Below, in pieces: positions 42,960 to 50,979 of a stretch of 64,000 bases of DNA (position 1 is its first letter; every line of letters starts with the position of its first letter). The notes under the pieces are model-generated. The model saw only the letters and a list, made by a program, of their open reading frames with translations, searched no databases and was not told where the DNA came from. This DNA comes from DASQPA01 sp963757335 (lineage in GTDB: Bacteria; Acidobacteriota; Thermoanaerobaculia; Multivoradales; UBA5704): the NCBI GenBank assembly GCA_963757335.1, contig CAVWRJ010000009.1:134064-198063 (forward strand). Reading direction: 5' to 3'. A program made the position numbers and the translations under genes.

Positions 42960-44168
42960 TCAGCGGCTCAACAGCTGGCGGGCGATCACCAGGCGCTGCA
43001 TTTCGCTCGTCCCCTCGTAGATGGTCGTCACTCGCACATCTCTGTAGAGGCGGGAAATCTCGTAGTCCTGGTGGAAACCGTTGCCGCCGTGGATCTGCAG
43101 GCTCTCGGCGCAGGCCCGATTGGCGGCCTCGCTGGCGTAGAGCTTGGCCTCGGCGGCGAGGCGGCCGGCCTGGGCGTGCGGATGGGCCGGGTTCTCGGAG
43201 ACGCTGGCGGCGTAGTGGGTCAAGGCGCGGGCAGCGGCGAGCTCGGTCGACATCTGGGCGATCTTCATCTGGATCGCCTGGTGCTCGGCGATGGCGACGC
43301 CGAACTGCTTCCTGTCCTTGGCGTAGGCGACGGCGAGCTCGAACGCCCGCTGGTGGATGCCCAGGGCCTGGGCGGCGATCCCCAGCCGGGAGTGGTCGAG
43401 GGTGGCGAAGGCGAGCTTCAGGCCCTGCCCCTCCTCCCCCACCAGGTTGGCCGCCGGGATGCGGCAGTCGGTGAAGTGGAGGGGGGCGGTGCGCGAGGCG
43501 CGGAGGCCGAGCTTCTCCTCGGGCTTGCCGACCGCGAAGCCGGGGGCATCGGAAGGCACGGCGAAGGCCGAGAGGCCGCGCTTGCCGGCGGCGGGGTCGG
43601 TCACCGCCACGACGAAGTACCAGGAGGCGTAGCCGGCGTTGGTGATCCAGGCCTTCTCGCCGTTCAAGACCCAGAAATCGCCGTCGCGGCGCGCCGTCGT
43701 CCGCAGGCTCCCGGCGTCGCTCCCCGAGCCCGGCTCGGTGAGCCCCAAGCCGCCGAGCTGCTCCCCGGAGGCGAGGCGGGGCAGGACCTTGCGCTTGAGA
43801 GCCGCGCTCCCGAAGCGGGAGATCGGCCAGCAGCAGACCGAGTTGGTGACGCTCATGGTCACCGCCGTCGACGGGCAGACCCGGGCGATCTCCTCGACCG
43901 CCAGGACGTAGGTGAGCGGATCCACCCCCGCCCCGCCGTACTCCTCGGGAACGAGCATGCCGAGGAGCCCCAGCTCCCCCATCTCGGCGAGGATCTCCTC
44001 CGGGAAGCGGTGCTCGCGGTCGCGCTCGTCCACCCCGGGACGGATGCGCTCCTCGGCGAACCGCCGCACCTGCTCGACCAGGAGCTCCTGCTCCTCGGTG
44101 AACGAGAAGTCGATGCCGGTGCGGCTCCGGGTCTCGGCCTCGGACGGAGGGATGAGGGCGGCTACCAT
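42960..44168 (-). CDS. acyl-CoA dehydrogenase
   Basis: A 402-residue protein with the full flavin-dependent acyl-CoA dehydrogenase layout: N-terminal helical domain (FTEEQELLVEQVRRFAEERI), GLTEPGSGSDAGSLRTTA with AWITNAGYASWY for FAD and substrate, and the C-terminal helical domain with QIHGGNGFHQDYEISRLYRD and the catalytic Glu in TTIYEGTSEMQRLVIARQLL. It oxidises acyl-CoA to enoyl-CoA and passes electrons to ETF. It lies 18 bases after a second acyl-CoA dehydrogenase gene on the same strand, probably one operon. Together with the butyryl/isobutyryl mutase at 800 this suggests short or branched acyl-CoA metabolism, though the genes are far apart. Confidence 0.92.
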   Translation of the reverse strand: MVAALIPPSEAETRSRTGIDFSFTEEQELLVEQVRRFAEERIRPGVDERDREHRFPEEILAEMGELGLLGMLVPEEYGGAGVDPLTYVLAVEEIARVCPSTAVTMSVTNSVCCWPISRFGSAALKRKVLPRLASGEQLGGLGLTEPGSGSDAGSLRTTARRDGDFWVLNGEKAWITNAGYASWYFVVAVTDPAAGKRGLSAFAVPSDAPGFAVGKPEEKLGLRASRTAPLHFTDCRIPAANLVGEEGQGLKLAFATLDHSRLGIAAQALGIHQRAFELAVAYAKDRKQFGVAIAEHQAIQMKIAQMSTELAAARALTHYAASVSENPAHPHAQAGRLAAEAKLYASEAANRACAESLQIHGGNGFHQDYEISRLYRDVRVTTIYEGTSEMQRLVIARQLLSR

Positions 44169-44186
44169 GCTCTGCTGGCTCCGGCT

Positions 44187-45333
44187 CTAGGCCTTGTGGA
44201 GCACCCAGTCGGCGATCACCATCTTCTGGATCTCGCTCGTCCCCTCGTAGATCTCGGTGATCCGGGCGTCCCTGAAGTAGCGCTCGACGTTGTACTCCTT
44301 GGTGTAGCCGTAGCCGCCGTGGATCTGGAGGGCCTTGTTGGTCACCCGCTGGGCCATCTCGGAGGCGTAGAGCTTGGCGTGCGCGGCCTCCAGGGTGAAG
44401 CGCTTCTGGGTCTCCTTCGCCCAGGCCGCCTTCCAGGTGAGGAGGCGGGCGGCGTCGATCTCGGTCGCCATGTCGGCCAGGTAGAACTGAATGGCCTGGA
44501 AGTCGGAAAGGTGCTTGCCGAACTGCTCGCGCTCCTGGGCGTAGGCCAAGGCCTCCTCGAAGGCCCCCTGGGCGATGCCCACCGCCTGGGCGGCGATGCC
44601 GATGCGGCCGCCGTCCAAGGTGCTCATGGCGATCTTGAAGCCGTCCCCCTCCTCGCCCAGGCGGTTCTTCGCCGGCACCCGCATGTCGGCGAAGGCGAGC
44701 TCGGTGGTGCCGGAGGCGTTCACCCCGAGCTTGAACTCGTGGGTGCCGTGGCTATAGCCGGGGGTGTCGGCGGAGACTAGAAAGGCGGTGATCCCCTTGT
44801 GCTTCTTCTCTAAGTCGACGCTCGCGAAGACGAGGGCGACGTCGGCATCGGTGCCGTTGGTGATGAAGATCTTGTTGCCGTTAAGGACATAGTCGTCGCC
44901 GTCCTTCTTCGCCGTCGAGCGGAGCGACGCGGCGTCGCTCCCGGCGCCGGGCTCGGTCAGGGCGAAGCAGCCGAGCTTCTTGCCCGCGGCCGAGCGGGGT
45001 CAAGAACTCCTTCTTCTGCTCCTCGCTGCCGAACTTGAGGATCGGGTCGCAGACCAGCGAGTTGTTGACCGAGAGGATGACGCCGGAGGTGGCGCAGACC
45101 CGGCTCACCTCCTCGACGACCAGGGCATAGGAGACGATGTCCATCCCCGCCCCGCCGTACTCCTCGGGGATGGCGACCCCGGTCAGGCCCAGCTCGCCGG
45201 CCTGGTCGAAGAAGCCGCGCGGGAACTCGCCGCTCTCGTCGATCTCCTTGGCCCGCGGTTTGACCACTTCCTCGGCGAACCGGCGAACCGTGTCGCGGAG
45301 CAGCTTCTGCTCGTCGTTGAGCTCGATCTCCAT
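44187..45333 (-). CDS. short-chain acyl-CoA dehydrogenase (butyryl-CoA dehydrogenase-like), frameshifted
   Basis: ATG 45333 starts MEIELNDEQKLLRDTVRRFA and reads cleanly to KKEFLTPL. The sequence then resumes one frame over with AAGKKLGCFALTEPGAGSDA, followed by IFITNGTDADVALVFASV, and QIHGGYGYTKEYNVERYFRD and the catalytic Glu in EIYEGTSEIQKMVI. Skipping one base near 44990-44995 gives about 381 residues, the standard length. The two halves are otherwise perfectly conserved, so a sequencing error or very recent mutation is likely. It is the upstream gene of a pair with 42960-44168. Confidence 0.88.
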
Positions 45334-45433
45334 GTCTCTATCCTTACAGGTAGGGGCGCCTCGAAGGCGCGGTCGGAGGCACCCTGGGGAGCGCCCGGGG
45401 GATCGTAGCACAGGCCCTCCCGGTGTTCCGGTC

Positions 45434-45516
45434 CTGGCTCCGTTGGATCCTGCGGGCGGGCTCCTTCGGGCGCTTCGCGCAGCCAGTCGCCCGTCCTCGG
45501 AATCCAACCGAGCCAG
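45434..45516. repeat. dispersed palindromic element, copy C
   Basis: CTGGCTCCGTTGGAT (45434-45448) pairs with ATCCAACCGAGCCAG (45502-45516) with one mismatch. The core CCTGCGGGCGGGCTCCTTCG and GCGCTTCGCGCAGCC matches copy B in orientation. It lies between the acyl-CoA dehydrogenase start and the small gene at 45574. Confidence 0.83.
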
Positions 45517-45573
45517 TAGGATGCGCCAGGCGAGGTTCCCGGCCGGGCCGACTTGGTACACAATGGGGCCGCC

Positions 45574-45822
45574 ATGGAAACCAACGAACCACTGCGCTAC
45601 ACCGAGACCGAGGTCCGCAGCTTCCTCCCCACCGGCTGGGACCTCGTGGGGAATGCCCAGGGAAGCTGGGACGCGAAGAAGAAGAGCTGGCGCGCCACGA
45701 TCATCGACAACGTCGACTTCGACTGGCCGGTGACGGTGCCGGCGAGCGACGCCACGAAGCACGGGCGGATGGAGGCCCTTCGCCTGGCCATGGATCGGGT
45801 GTACAGGGAGCGGTTGGGCTGA
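45574..45822 (+). CDS. conserved-looking small protein of unknown function, 82 aa
   Basis: From ATG 45574 the protein reads METNEPLRYTETEVRSFLPT and continues GWDLVGNAQGSWDAKKKSWR, ATIIDNVDFDWPVTVPASDA and TKHGRMEALRLAMDRVYRER. It looks like a compact alpha/beta protein with a well-defined start and end. I do not recognise a family. No ribosome binding site is obvious. It is a single gene between repeat C and a convergent Uma2 gene. Confidence 0.6.
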   Translation: METNEPLRYTETEVRSFLPTGWDLVGNAQGSWDAKKKSWRATIIDNVDFDWPVTVPASDATKHGRMEALRLAMDRVYRERLG

Positions 45823-45941
45823 AGCGGGCTTCTGCCAAGGCTGGCCGTCAGTGGAAGCGGCGGCATTCGGGAGAACGCCCCCCACGGGTGGGGGCGCTAC
45901 GCACACGGCGAGCGCGAGATGCCAGCTTGTGTGCAAACGGC

Positions 45942-46685
45942 CTATCGGCCCAGATCGCCACCACGAAGGCGGGCGAGCTCCTCTTCCAGGGCGCGGATGC
46001 GCTGCCTTTCCGCTTCCACCTGGCGCTCGGCAGCCGCGCGAAGCCGCCCTTCCTCATCCGCCCTGCGGGCTTGCTGCTCGGCCTCGCGCTCAGCCGTCTG
46101 GCGGCCCTCCGCATCCTCCTCGGCCCAAGGAAGCGGTTCGTCGGTCACCGCATCCCGCAGCCGTAGGCGATTTCCTTCCGGCACGAGCCGCACGCCTGCC
46201 ACCCGGCTCGACAGCGCGCCTTGCTGTGGCACCAGTCCCTGGTACCGCCCGCCGGCCAGGCGGTAGCCCTGGAGCCGAGGCTTCAGGTACTCTCCCAGCG
46301 GGTCGAAGAGGAAGTACTCGTCGACCCCCAGCCCTTCGTAGATGCCCTTTTTTGTCTCGAGGTCCTCGTTGCGAGTGCTCTTCGAGGTCACCTCGCAGAC
46401 CAGCGACGGCGCCCGGCCCTCCTCCCACACCTTGTAGATCCTCCGCTCGCGCTTGTCCACGCCCCGGACCAAGAAGACATCAGGCGCCACGCAGGCTCTG
46501 GGATCCCCCGGCACAAAGTAGAGGAGCAGGTTGAACCAGACATAGACGTCGGGGACATCGGCGTAGCGCCGCGACAGCGCGTGAAAAAGATCGACGATCA
46601 CCTGACCGTGGGCTTGGGTCTCCGCCATGGGATGGCCGTCGGACTCCGGGTACTCGATGGTTCGCGAGAGAGGGATCGCGGTCAT
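45942..46685 (-). CDS. Uma2-family (DUF820) putative endonuclease
   Basis: The protein has the PD-(D/E)XK-like pattern of the Uma2 family: GQVIVDLFHAL near the N-terminus, APDVFLVRG, then LVCEVTSKSTRNEDLETKKG and YEGLGVDEYFLFDP. The Asp, Glu and Lys of the nuclease core are present. The last 60 residues form a Glu/Ala/Arg-rich coiled coil, a common tail in this family. Such genes are usually multicopy, with unknown biological targets. Confidence 0.88.
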   Translation of the reverse strand: MTAIPLSRTIEYPESDGHPMAETQAHGQVIVDLFHALSRRYADVPDVYVWFNLLLYFVPGDPRACVAPDVFLVRGVDKRERRIYKVWEEGRAPSLVCEVTSKSTRNEDLETKKGIYEGLGVDEYFLFDPLGEYLKPRLQGYRLAGGRYQGLVPQQGALSSRVAGVRLVPEGNRLRLRDAVTDEPLPWAEEDAEGRQTAEREAEQQARRADEEGRLRAAAERQVEAERQRIRALEEELARLRGGDLGR

Positions 46686-46918
46686 TTTGAGAACCTCCGG
46701 CTGCGGGCGGGCGGATGTCGTGGGGTACGGTAGCCCGGCGAAGCCATCCTCAACAGCGGGAGTCTAGCATGGGGGTCGAGCCCTCCCAGTCTGTCGGAAG
46801 AACACCCGGCACATCGGCGGGTCGGCTCGTAAAGGTAGGTGTCGCTCGACAATCGTTCTACCGCACCCCCGGAGCGCCAGCCGAATTCGTGAAAGCTGGC
46901 ATGCCTCTCATACCGAGG

Positions 46919-46924
46919 TACTAT
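46919..46924 (+). promoter_or_regulatory. candidate -10 element for the AbrB-type gene
   Basis: TACTAT ends five bases before the ATG at 46930, so a transcript from it would be leaderless or nearly so. No ribosome binding site fits in between. Confidence 0.4.
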
Positions 46925-46929
46925 GAGAC

Positions 46930-47211
46930 ATGGCAATCAAGTACTCGAAGCTGACAGCGCAGGGTCAGATCTCCGTCCCGGTCGAAGTCTGCCGGAGACT
47001 CGGCATCGGCCCGGGTTCGATCGTCGAGTGGGAAGAGCAGGGCGGGCGGATGATCGTTCGGCGAGCCGGCGGCTATACCTCGGAGGACGTACACCGGGCC
47101 CTGTTCACGGAGGCTCCCCAGCCCCGGACCTTGGAAGAGTTGAAGGAGGGGGTACGGCAGTACGTGAAGCGCCGCCATGCGCGCCGGTCCCCAGGGGCAC
47201 AGAGGCTCTGA
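46930..47211 (+). CDS. AbrB/MazE/SpoVT-type antitoxin-like DNA-binding protein
   Basis: Residues 1-48 form a swapped-hairpin AbrB-type domain: KYSKLTAQGQISVPVEVCRR, LGIGPGSIVEWEEQGGRMIV. The tail (LEELKEGVRQYVKRRHARRS) is the usual toxin-binding or basic extension. Such proteins normally precede a PIN-domain toxin gene, but the next gene is the AarF/UbiB kinase at 47287, so this appears to be an orphan. It may act as a stand-alone transcription regulator. Confidence 0.82.
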   Translation: MAIKYSKLTAQGQISVPVEVCRRLGIGPGSIVEWEEQGGRMIVRRAGGYTSEDVHRALFTEAPQPRTLEELKEGVRQYVKRRHARRSPGAQRL

Positions 47212-47286
47212 TCTCAGGGCCGCCTTCCATTCTACCCATCGCCACAGTTGACCCCGCCCCCCCGCTCCGTCATCGTAGGGCCGGCT

Positions 47287-48996
47287 ATGGCGCGGATCAC
47301 CCAGATCGACTTCAAGCGCTACCGTAAGGTACGCCGCTTCGTCACCCGGACGTTTCTCCACTTCCTCTGGTGGGATGTCGTTCTCGCCTACCCCGCTCTC
47401 GCCCGCTTCCGGCGGCCAGCGATCGAGCGCTGGCGGCTGGTGGCGCGCCGATATCGGGCGCTGGCGGGGGAGATGGGCGGGGTGCTCATCAAGCTCGGCC
47501 AGTTTCTCTCGGTGCGGGTGGACCTCCTGCCGCCGGAGGTGCTTCAGGAGCTCGCCGGGCTTCAGGACGAGGTGCCTCCCGAGCGCTTCGCGGATGTCGT
47601 CTCCCAGATCGAGGCCGACTTCGGCCGGCCGCTCGGGGCGATCTTCTCCCGGGTCGATCCGGAGCCGGTAGGGTCGGCCTCCCTCGCCCAGGTCCACCGC
47701 GCCCGGCTCCCCAGCGGCGAGGAGGTGGTGGTCAAGGTGCTGCGGCCGGGGATCGAGCGGCTGGTCGAGACCGACCTCGCCGCCACCGGCCTCGCCATTC
47801 GACTCCTCCTGGTCTTCAAGCAGGTGCGCCGGCGGGTCGACCTCCGGCGTCTCGCCGAGGAGTTCCGGCGGACGACGGAAAACGAGCTCGACCTGGGCGC
47901 CGAGGGCAAGCATGCCGAGCGCTTCGCGGCGGACTTCGCCGGCGACCCCCGGGTCTGCGTGCCGAAGGTCTACTGGGAGTACAGCGCCCGCCACACCATG
48001 ACCCTGGAGGACGTCGGCTATCTGAAGGTCGCCGATCTCGCCGGGCTCGAACGGGCGGGGATCGACCGCCGGGAGCTGGCGCAGGTCCTCTACCGCGTCT
48101 ACATGCAGCAGATCTTCGTCCACCACTTCGTCCATGCCGATCCCCATCCGGGGAACCTCTTCGTCCGGCCGCTCCCCGGCCCCGGCGAGCCGCCGGAGAT
48201 CCCGTTCGGGCCCGGCGACCCGGTCCCCTTCCTCAAGAATCGGCCGTTCCAGGTCGTCTTCGTCGATTTCGGGATGGTCGCCGACATTCCGCTCCGCCTG
48301 CGCGGGGCGCTCCGGGAGTACGTCATCGCCCTCGGTACCCGCGATGCCCCGCGGATCGTCCAGGCCTACGCGAGCGCCGGGGTTCTTCTCCCGGGGGCGG
48401 ACCTGACCCGGCTCGAAGCGATGCACCGCACCCTCTTCGAGCGCTTCTGGGGGGTGCGGATCGGGCAGATGAGAGAGGTCGCCTTCTCGGAAGCGGGCTA
48501 CTTTTTTCGCGAGTACAAGGACCTCCTCTACGACGCCCCCTTCCAGGTCCAGGTCGACCTCCTCTTCGCCTCGCGGGCGGTGGGCCTCCTCTCCGGCCTC
48601 GCCACCACCCTGGACCCCGAATTCGACCCCTGGGCCGAGACCCTGCCCTTCGCCGAACGGCTGGCCAAGGAGGAGCTCCGCGACTGGCGCGCCTGGCTCG
48701 GCGAGGGGCTCGGCCAGCTCCGCCGCCTGGTCGCGCTGCCCGGTCGGATCGAGGATTTCCTCACCCGCGCCGAGCGCGGGGAGATCGCCGTCCAGACCGG
48801 CCTCGCCCCGGACACCCGGCGGGCCATCAAGCAGATCGAGCGCTCGGCCCACCGGCTCACCTGGTCGGTGCTCGCGGCGGCCGCGCTCATCGGCGCCGTC
48901 CTCCTCCATATCGACCTCCCCAGGGAGCACTGGGACCGCTGGCTGGCGCTCCTCGCGGCCGGGGCTTTCCTCTGGGGGACGCTGACGAAGCGGTAG
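47287..48996 (+). CDS. AarF/UbiB/ABC1-family atypical kinase
   Basis: A 569-residue protein with all landmarks of the family: KxGQ motif in GVLIKLGQFLSVR, ExD-type FADVVSQIEADFG, GSASLAQVHRARLPSGEEVV with VVKVLRPG, catalytic FVHADPHPGNLFVRP and metal-binding VFVDFGMVAD. Two C-terminal hydrophobic helices (VLAAAALIGAVLLHI and LALLAAGAFLWGTL) anchor it to the membrane. The family supports ubiquinone or other isoprenoid-lipid biosynthesis as an ATPase-like kinase. ATG 47287 is preferred over the in-frame TTG 39 bases upstream because the conserved region begins there. Confidence 0.9.
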   Translation: MARITQIDFKRYRKVRRFVTRTFLHFLWWDVVLAYPALARFRRPAIERWRLVARRYRALAGEMGGVLIKLGQFLSVRVDLLPPEVLQELAGLQDEVPPERFADVVSQIEADFGRPLGAIFSRVDPEPVGSASLAQVHRARLPSGEEVVVKVLRPGIERLVETDLAATGLAIRLLLVFKQVRRRVDLRRLAEEFRRTTENELDLGAEGKHAERFAADFAGDPRVCVPKVYWEYSARHTMTLEDVGYLKVADLAGLERAGIDRRELAQVLYRVYMQQIFVHHFVHADPHPGNLFVRPLPGPGEPPEIPFGPGDPVPFLKNRPFQVVFVDFGMVADIPLRLRGALREYVIALGTRDAPRIVQAYASAGVLLPGADLTRLEAMHRTLFERFWGVRIGQMREVAFSEAGYFFREYKDLLYDAPFQVQVDLLFASRAVGLLSGLATTLDPEFDPWAETLPFAERLAKEELRDWRAWLGEGLGQLRRLVALPGRIEDFLTRAERGEIAVQTGLAPDTRRAIKQIERSAHRLTWSVLAAAALIGAVLLHIDLPREHWDRWLALLAAGAFLWGTLTKR

Positions 48997-49008
48997 GGGG
49001 ATGGGGTC

Positions 49009-49089
49009 TGGCTCAGTTTGGTTCCGAGGACGGGCGACGGGCTGCGCGCAGCGCCCGAAGGAGCCCGCCCGTAGGATCAAACTGAGCCA
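49009..49089. repeat. dispersed palindromic element, copy D
   Basis: TGGCTCAGTTTG (49009-49020) and CAAACTGAGCCA (49078-49089) are perfect reverse complements. Compared with copy A, whose arm reads TGGCTCCGTT, both arms changed in a compensatory way. The core CCGAGGACGGGCGACGGG, CTGCGCG, AGCGCCCGAAGGAGCCCGCC matches copy A in orientation. It lies between the AarF gene and carbamoyltransferase copy 2. Confidence 0.85.
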
Positions 49090-49188
49090 AACGCGGAATG
49101 TAGTACTCTCGGCTGCCAGATTTGGAGGGTCCATGGGGACGCCGGCCGCAGTACAGCTCTCCGTTCCCGGAAAGCGGGAAGGCACCGG

Positions 49189-50967
49189 ATGGCGGTGAAC
49201 ATCCTCGGGATCTCGGCGCACTACCACGATGCCGCCTGCTGCCTGCTCCGCGACGGCGAGCTGATCTCGGCGGCGGAGGAGGAGCGCTTCTCGCGGGTCA
49301 AACACGACTCGCGGCTCCCCTGGCAGGCCTTTCGGTTCTGTCTCGAAGTGGGTGGCATCACGCTCGCCGACGTCGACTGCGTCGCCTACTACGAGAACCC
49401 CACGAAGAAGCTCTCCCGGCAGATCTGGATGGCGCTCTACCCGGAGACTTCCGAGTCCATTCGCCGCAAAGTCCTGAATCGCCTGACGACTCGGATCGAC
49501 CGCGCCGAGCGGCAGATCCGGCGCATGCTCGGCTACACCGGCCGGCTGGAGGTCTTCGACCATCACCAGTCCCACGCCGCGAGCAGCTTCTTCTACTCGG
49601 GGTTCGAAGAGGCGGCGGTGCTGACGGTGGACGGCGTGGGCGAGTGGGCGACGACCGCCTTCGGCCGGGCCGCCGGCCCGGTGGTCGACCTCTTCGAAGA
49701 GGTCCACTTCCCGAGCTCGCTCGGTCTCCTCTACAGCGCTCTCACCTCCTATCTGGGCTTCGACGTCAACGACGGGGAGTACAAGGTGATGGGGCTCGCG
49801 CCCTACGGCGAGCCGCGCTACGTCGACCAGGTGCGGGCGCTGGTGACGAAAGGGGAGGCCGGCCAGTACAGCTTGAACCTCGAATACTTCGACTTTTTGA
49901 AGCGCGACCGGATGTACTCGGATCGGCTGATCGAGCTCTTCGGGGCGCCCCCCCGGCCGGCCGAGTCGGAGCTCCTCCCCTTTCACCAGGACGTCGCCCG
50001 GAGCGTCCAGTGGGTGCTCGAAGAGATCCTCCTGGAAAAGGTGGCCTATCTCCACACCCAGGTCCCCAGCCGCAACCTCTGCATGGCGGGGGGAGTGGCG
50101 CTCAACTGTGTCGCCAACAGCCGGATCCTCCGCGACGGGCCTTTCGACGAGCTCTTCGTCCAGCCGGCGGCGAGCGACGCCGGAGGGTGCCTGGGCGCCG
50201 CCGCTCTCGCCCACGTGCGGCTGACCGGCGAGCGGCCCGCCCAGGGCCGGCTCACCCACATGTACTGGGGCCCGGCCACGCCGGTCGACGACATCGCCGG
50301 CATGCTCGCCGGGACTCCGCTCCAGGCCCTCGATTACCGCGGTCGGCCCGAGGAGCTATTGGAAGCGACCGTCGACCGGCTGGCCGCCGGCAAGGTCGTG
50401 GGCTGGTTCCAGGGCCGGATGGAGTTCGGGCCGCGGGCGCTCGGGGCGAGGTCGATCCTGGCCGATCCGCGAGACGAGAAGATGCGCGACCGGATCAACG
50501 CGCTGGTCAAGATGCGCGAGAGCTTCCGTCCCTTCGCCCCGGCGGTCCTCGCAGGCCAGGCGGGGGAGCACTTCGCCATCGACCACCCCTCCCCCTTCAT
50601 GCTGGAGACCTGCCAGGTGAGCTCGCCTTTCGAGCTGCCGGCGATCACCCATGTCGACCGCTCGGCGCGCCTGCAGACGGTCGATCCGGAGTCGAGCCCG
50701 CGCTTCGCCGCCCTCCTGGCACGCTTCGCCGAGCGCACCGGCTGCCCGATCCTGCTCAACACCTCCTTCAACATGCGCGGCGAGCCCATCGTCTGCACCC
50801 CCGAGGACGCCTTGCTCTGCTTCGCCCGCTCGCAGATCGACGCTCTGGTCCTCGAAGACTTCATCGTCGATCGCGAGTCCATTCCACCCGCCTGGAGCGA
50901 GATCGTCCCCGGGCTGAGCCGGCCCGAGGCGTCGAGGGTGGGCTTTAAGGTGTACACCCTGTTGTAG
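49189..50967 (+). CDS. NodU/TobZ-type O-carbamoyltransferase, copy 2
   Basis: This 592-residue protein is very similar to copy 1 at 30933-32714 throughout, including ISAHYHDAACCLL, FDHHQSHAASSFFYSG for metal binding, CMAGGVALNC, QGRMEFGPRALGARSILADP and CPILLNTSFNMRGEPIVCTP. No catalytic motif is lost in either copy. Differences concentrate around residues 85-105 and 165-170. Its DNA is slightly more GC-rich than copy 1. The SGNH-hydrolase paralogue starts 12 bases after the stop, preserving the cassette. Confidence 0.92.
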   Translation: MAVNILGISAHYHDAACCLLRDGELISAAEEERFSRVKHDSRLPWQAFRFCLEVGGITLADVDCVAYYENPTKKLSRQIWMALYPETSESIRRKVLNRLTTRIDRAERQIRRMLGYTGRLEVFDHHQSHAASSFFYSGFEEAAVLTVDGVGEWATTAFGRAAGPVVDLFEEVHFPSSLGLLYSALTSYLGFDVNDGEYKVMGLAPYGEPRYVDQVRALVTKGEAGQYSLNLEYFDFLKRDRMYSDRLIELFGAPPRPAESELLPFHQDVARSVQWVLEEILLEKVAYLHTQVPSRNLCMAGGVALNCVANSRILRDGPFDELFVQPAASDAGGCLGAAALAHVRLTGERPAQGRLTHMYWGPATPVDDIAGMLAGTPLQALDYRGRPEELLEATVDRLAAGKVVGWFQGRMEFGPRALGARSILADPRDEKMRDRINALVKMRESFRPFAPAVLAGQAGEHFAIDHPSPFMLETCQVSSPFELPAITHVDRSARLQTVDPESSPRFAALLARFAERTGCPILLNTSFNMRGEPIVCTPEDALLCFARSQIDALVLEDFIVDRESIPPAWSEIVPGLSRPEASRVGFKVYTLL

Positions 50968-50979
50968 GTTGGAGGAACG

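Noticed and set aside
46686..46929. A gene in the gap before the AbrB-type gene
   Set aside because: The only frame of note, on the minus strand, has a low-complexity, non-native composition and no start signals.
46921..50259. A 1112-residue minus-strand open frame across the AarF and carbamoyltransferase genes
   Set aside because: It spans two unrelated plus-strand genes and an intergenic palindrome, so it is only a consequence of high GC.
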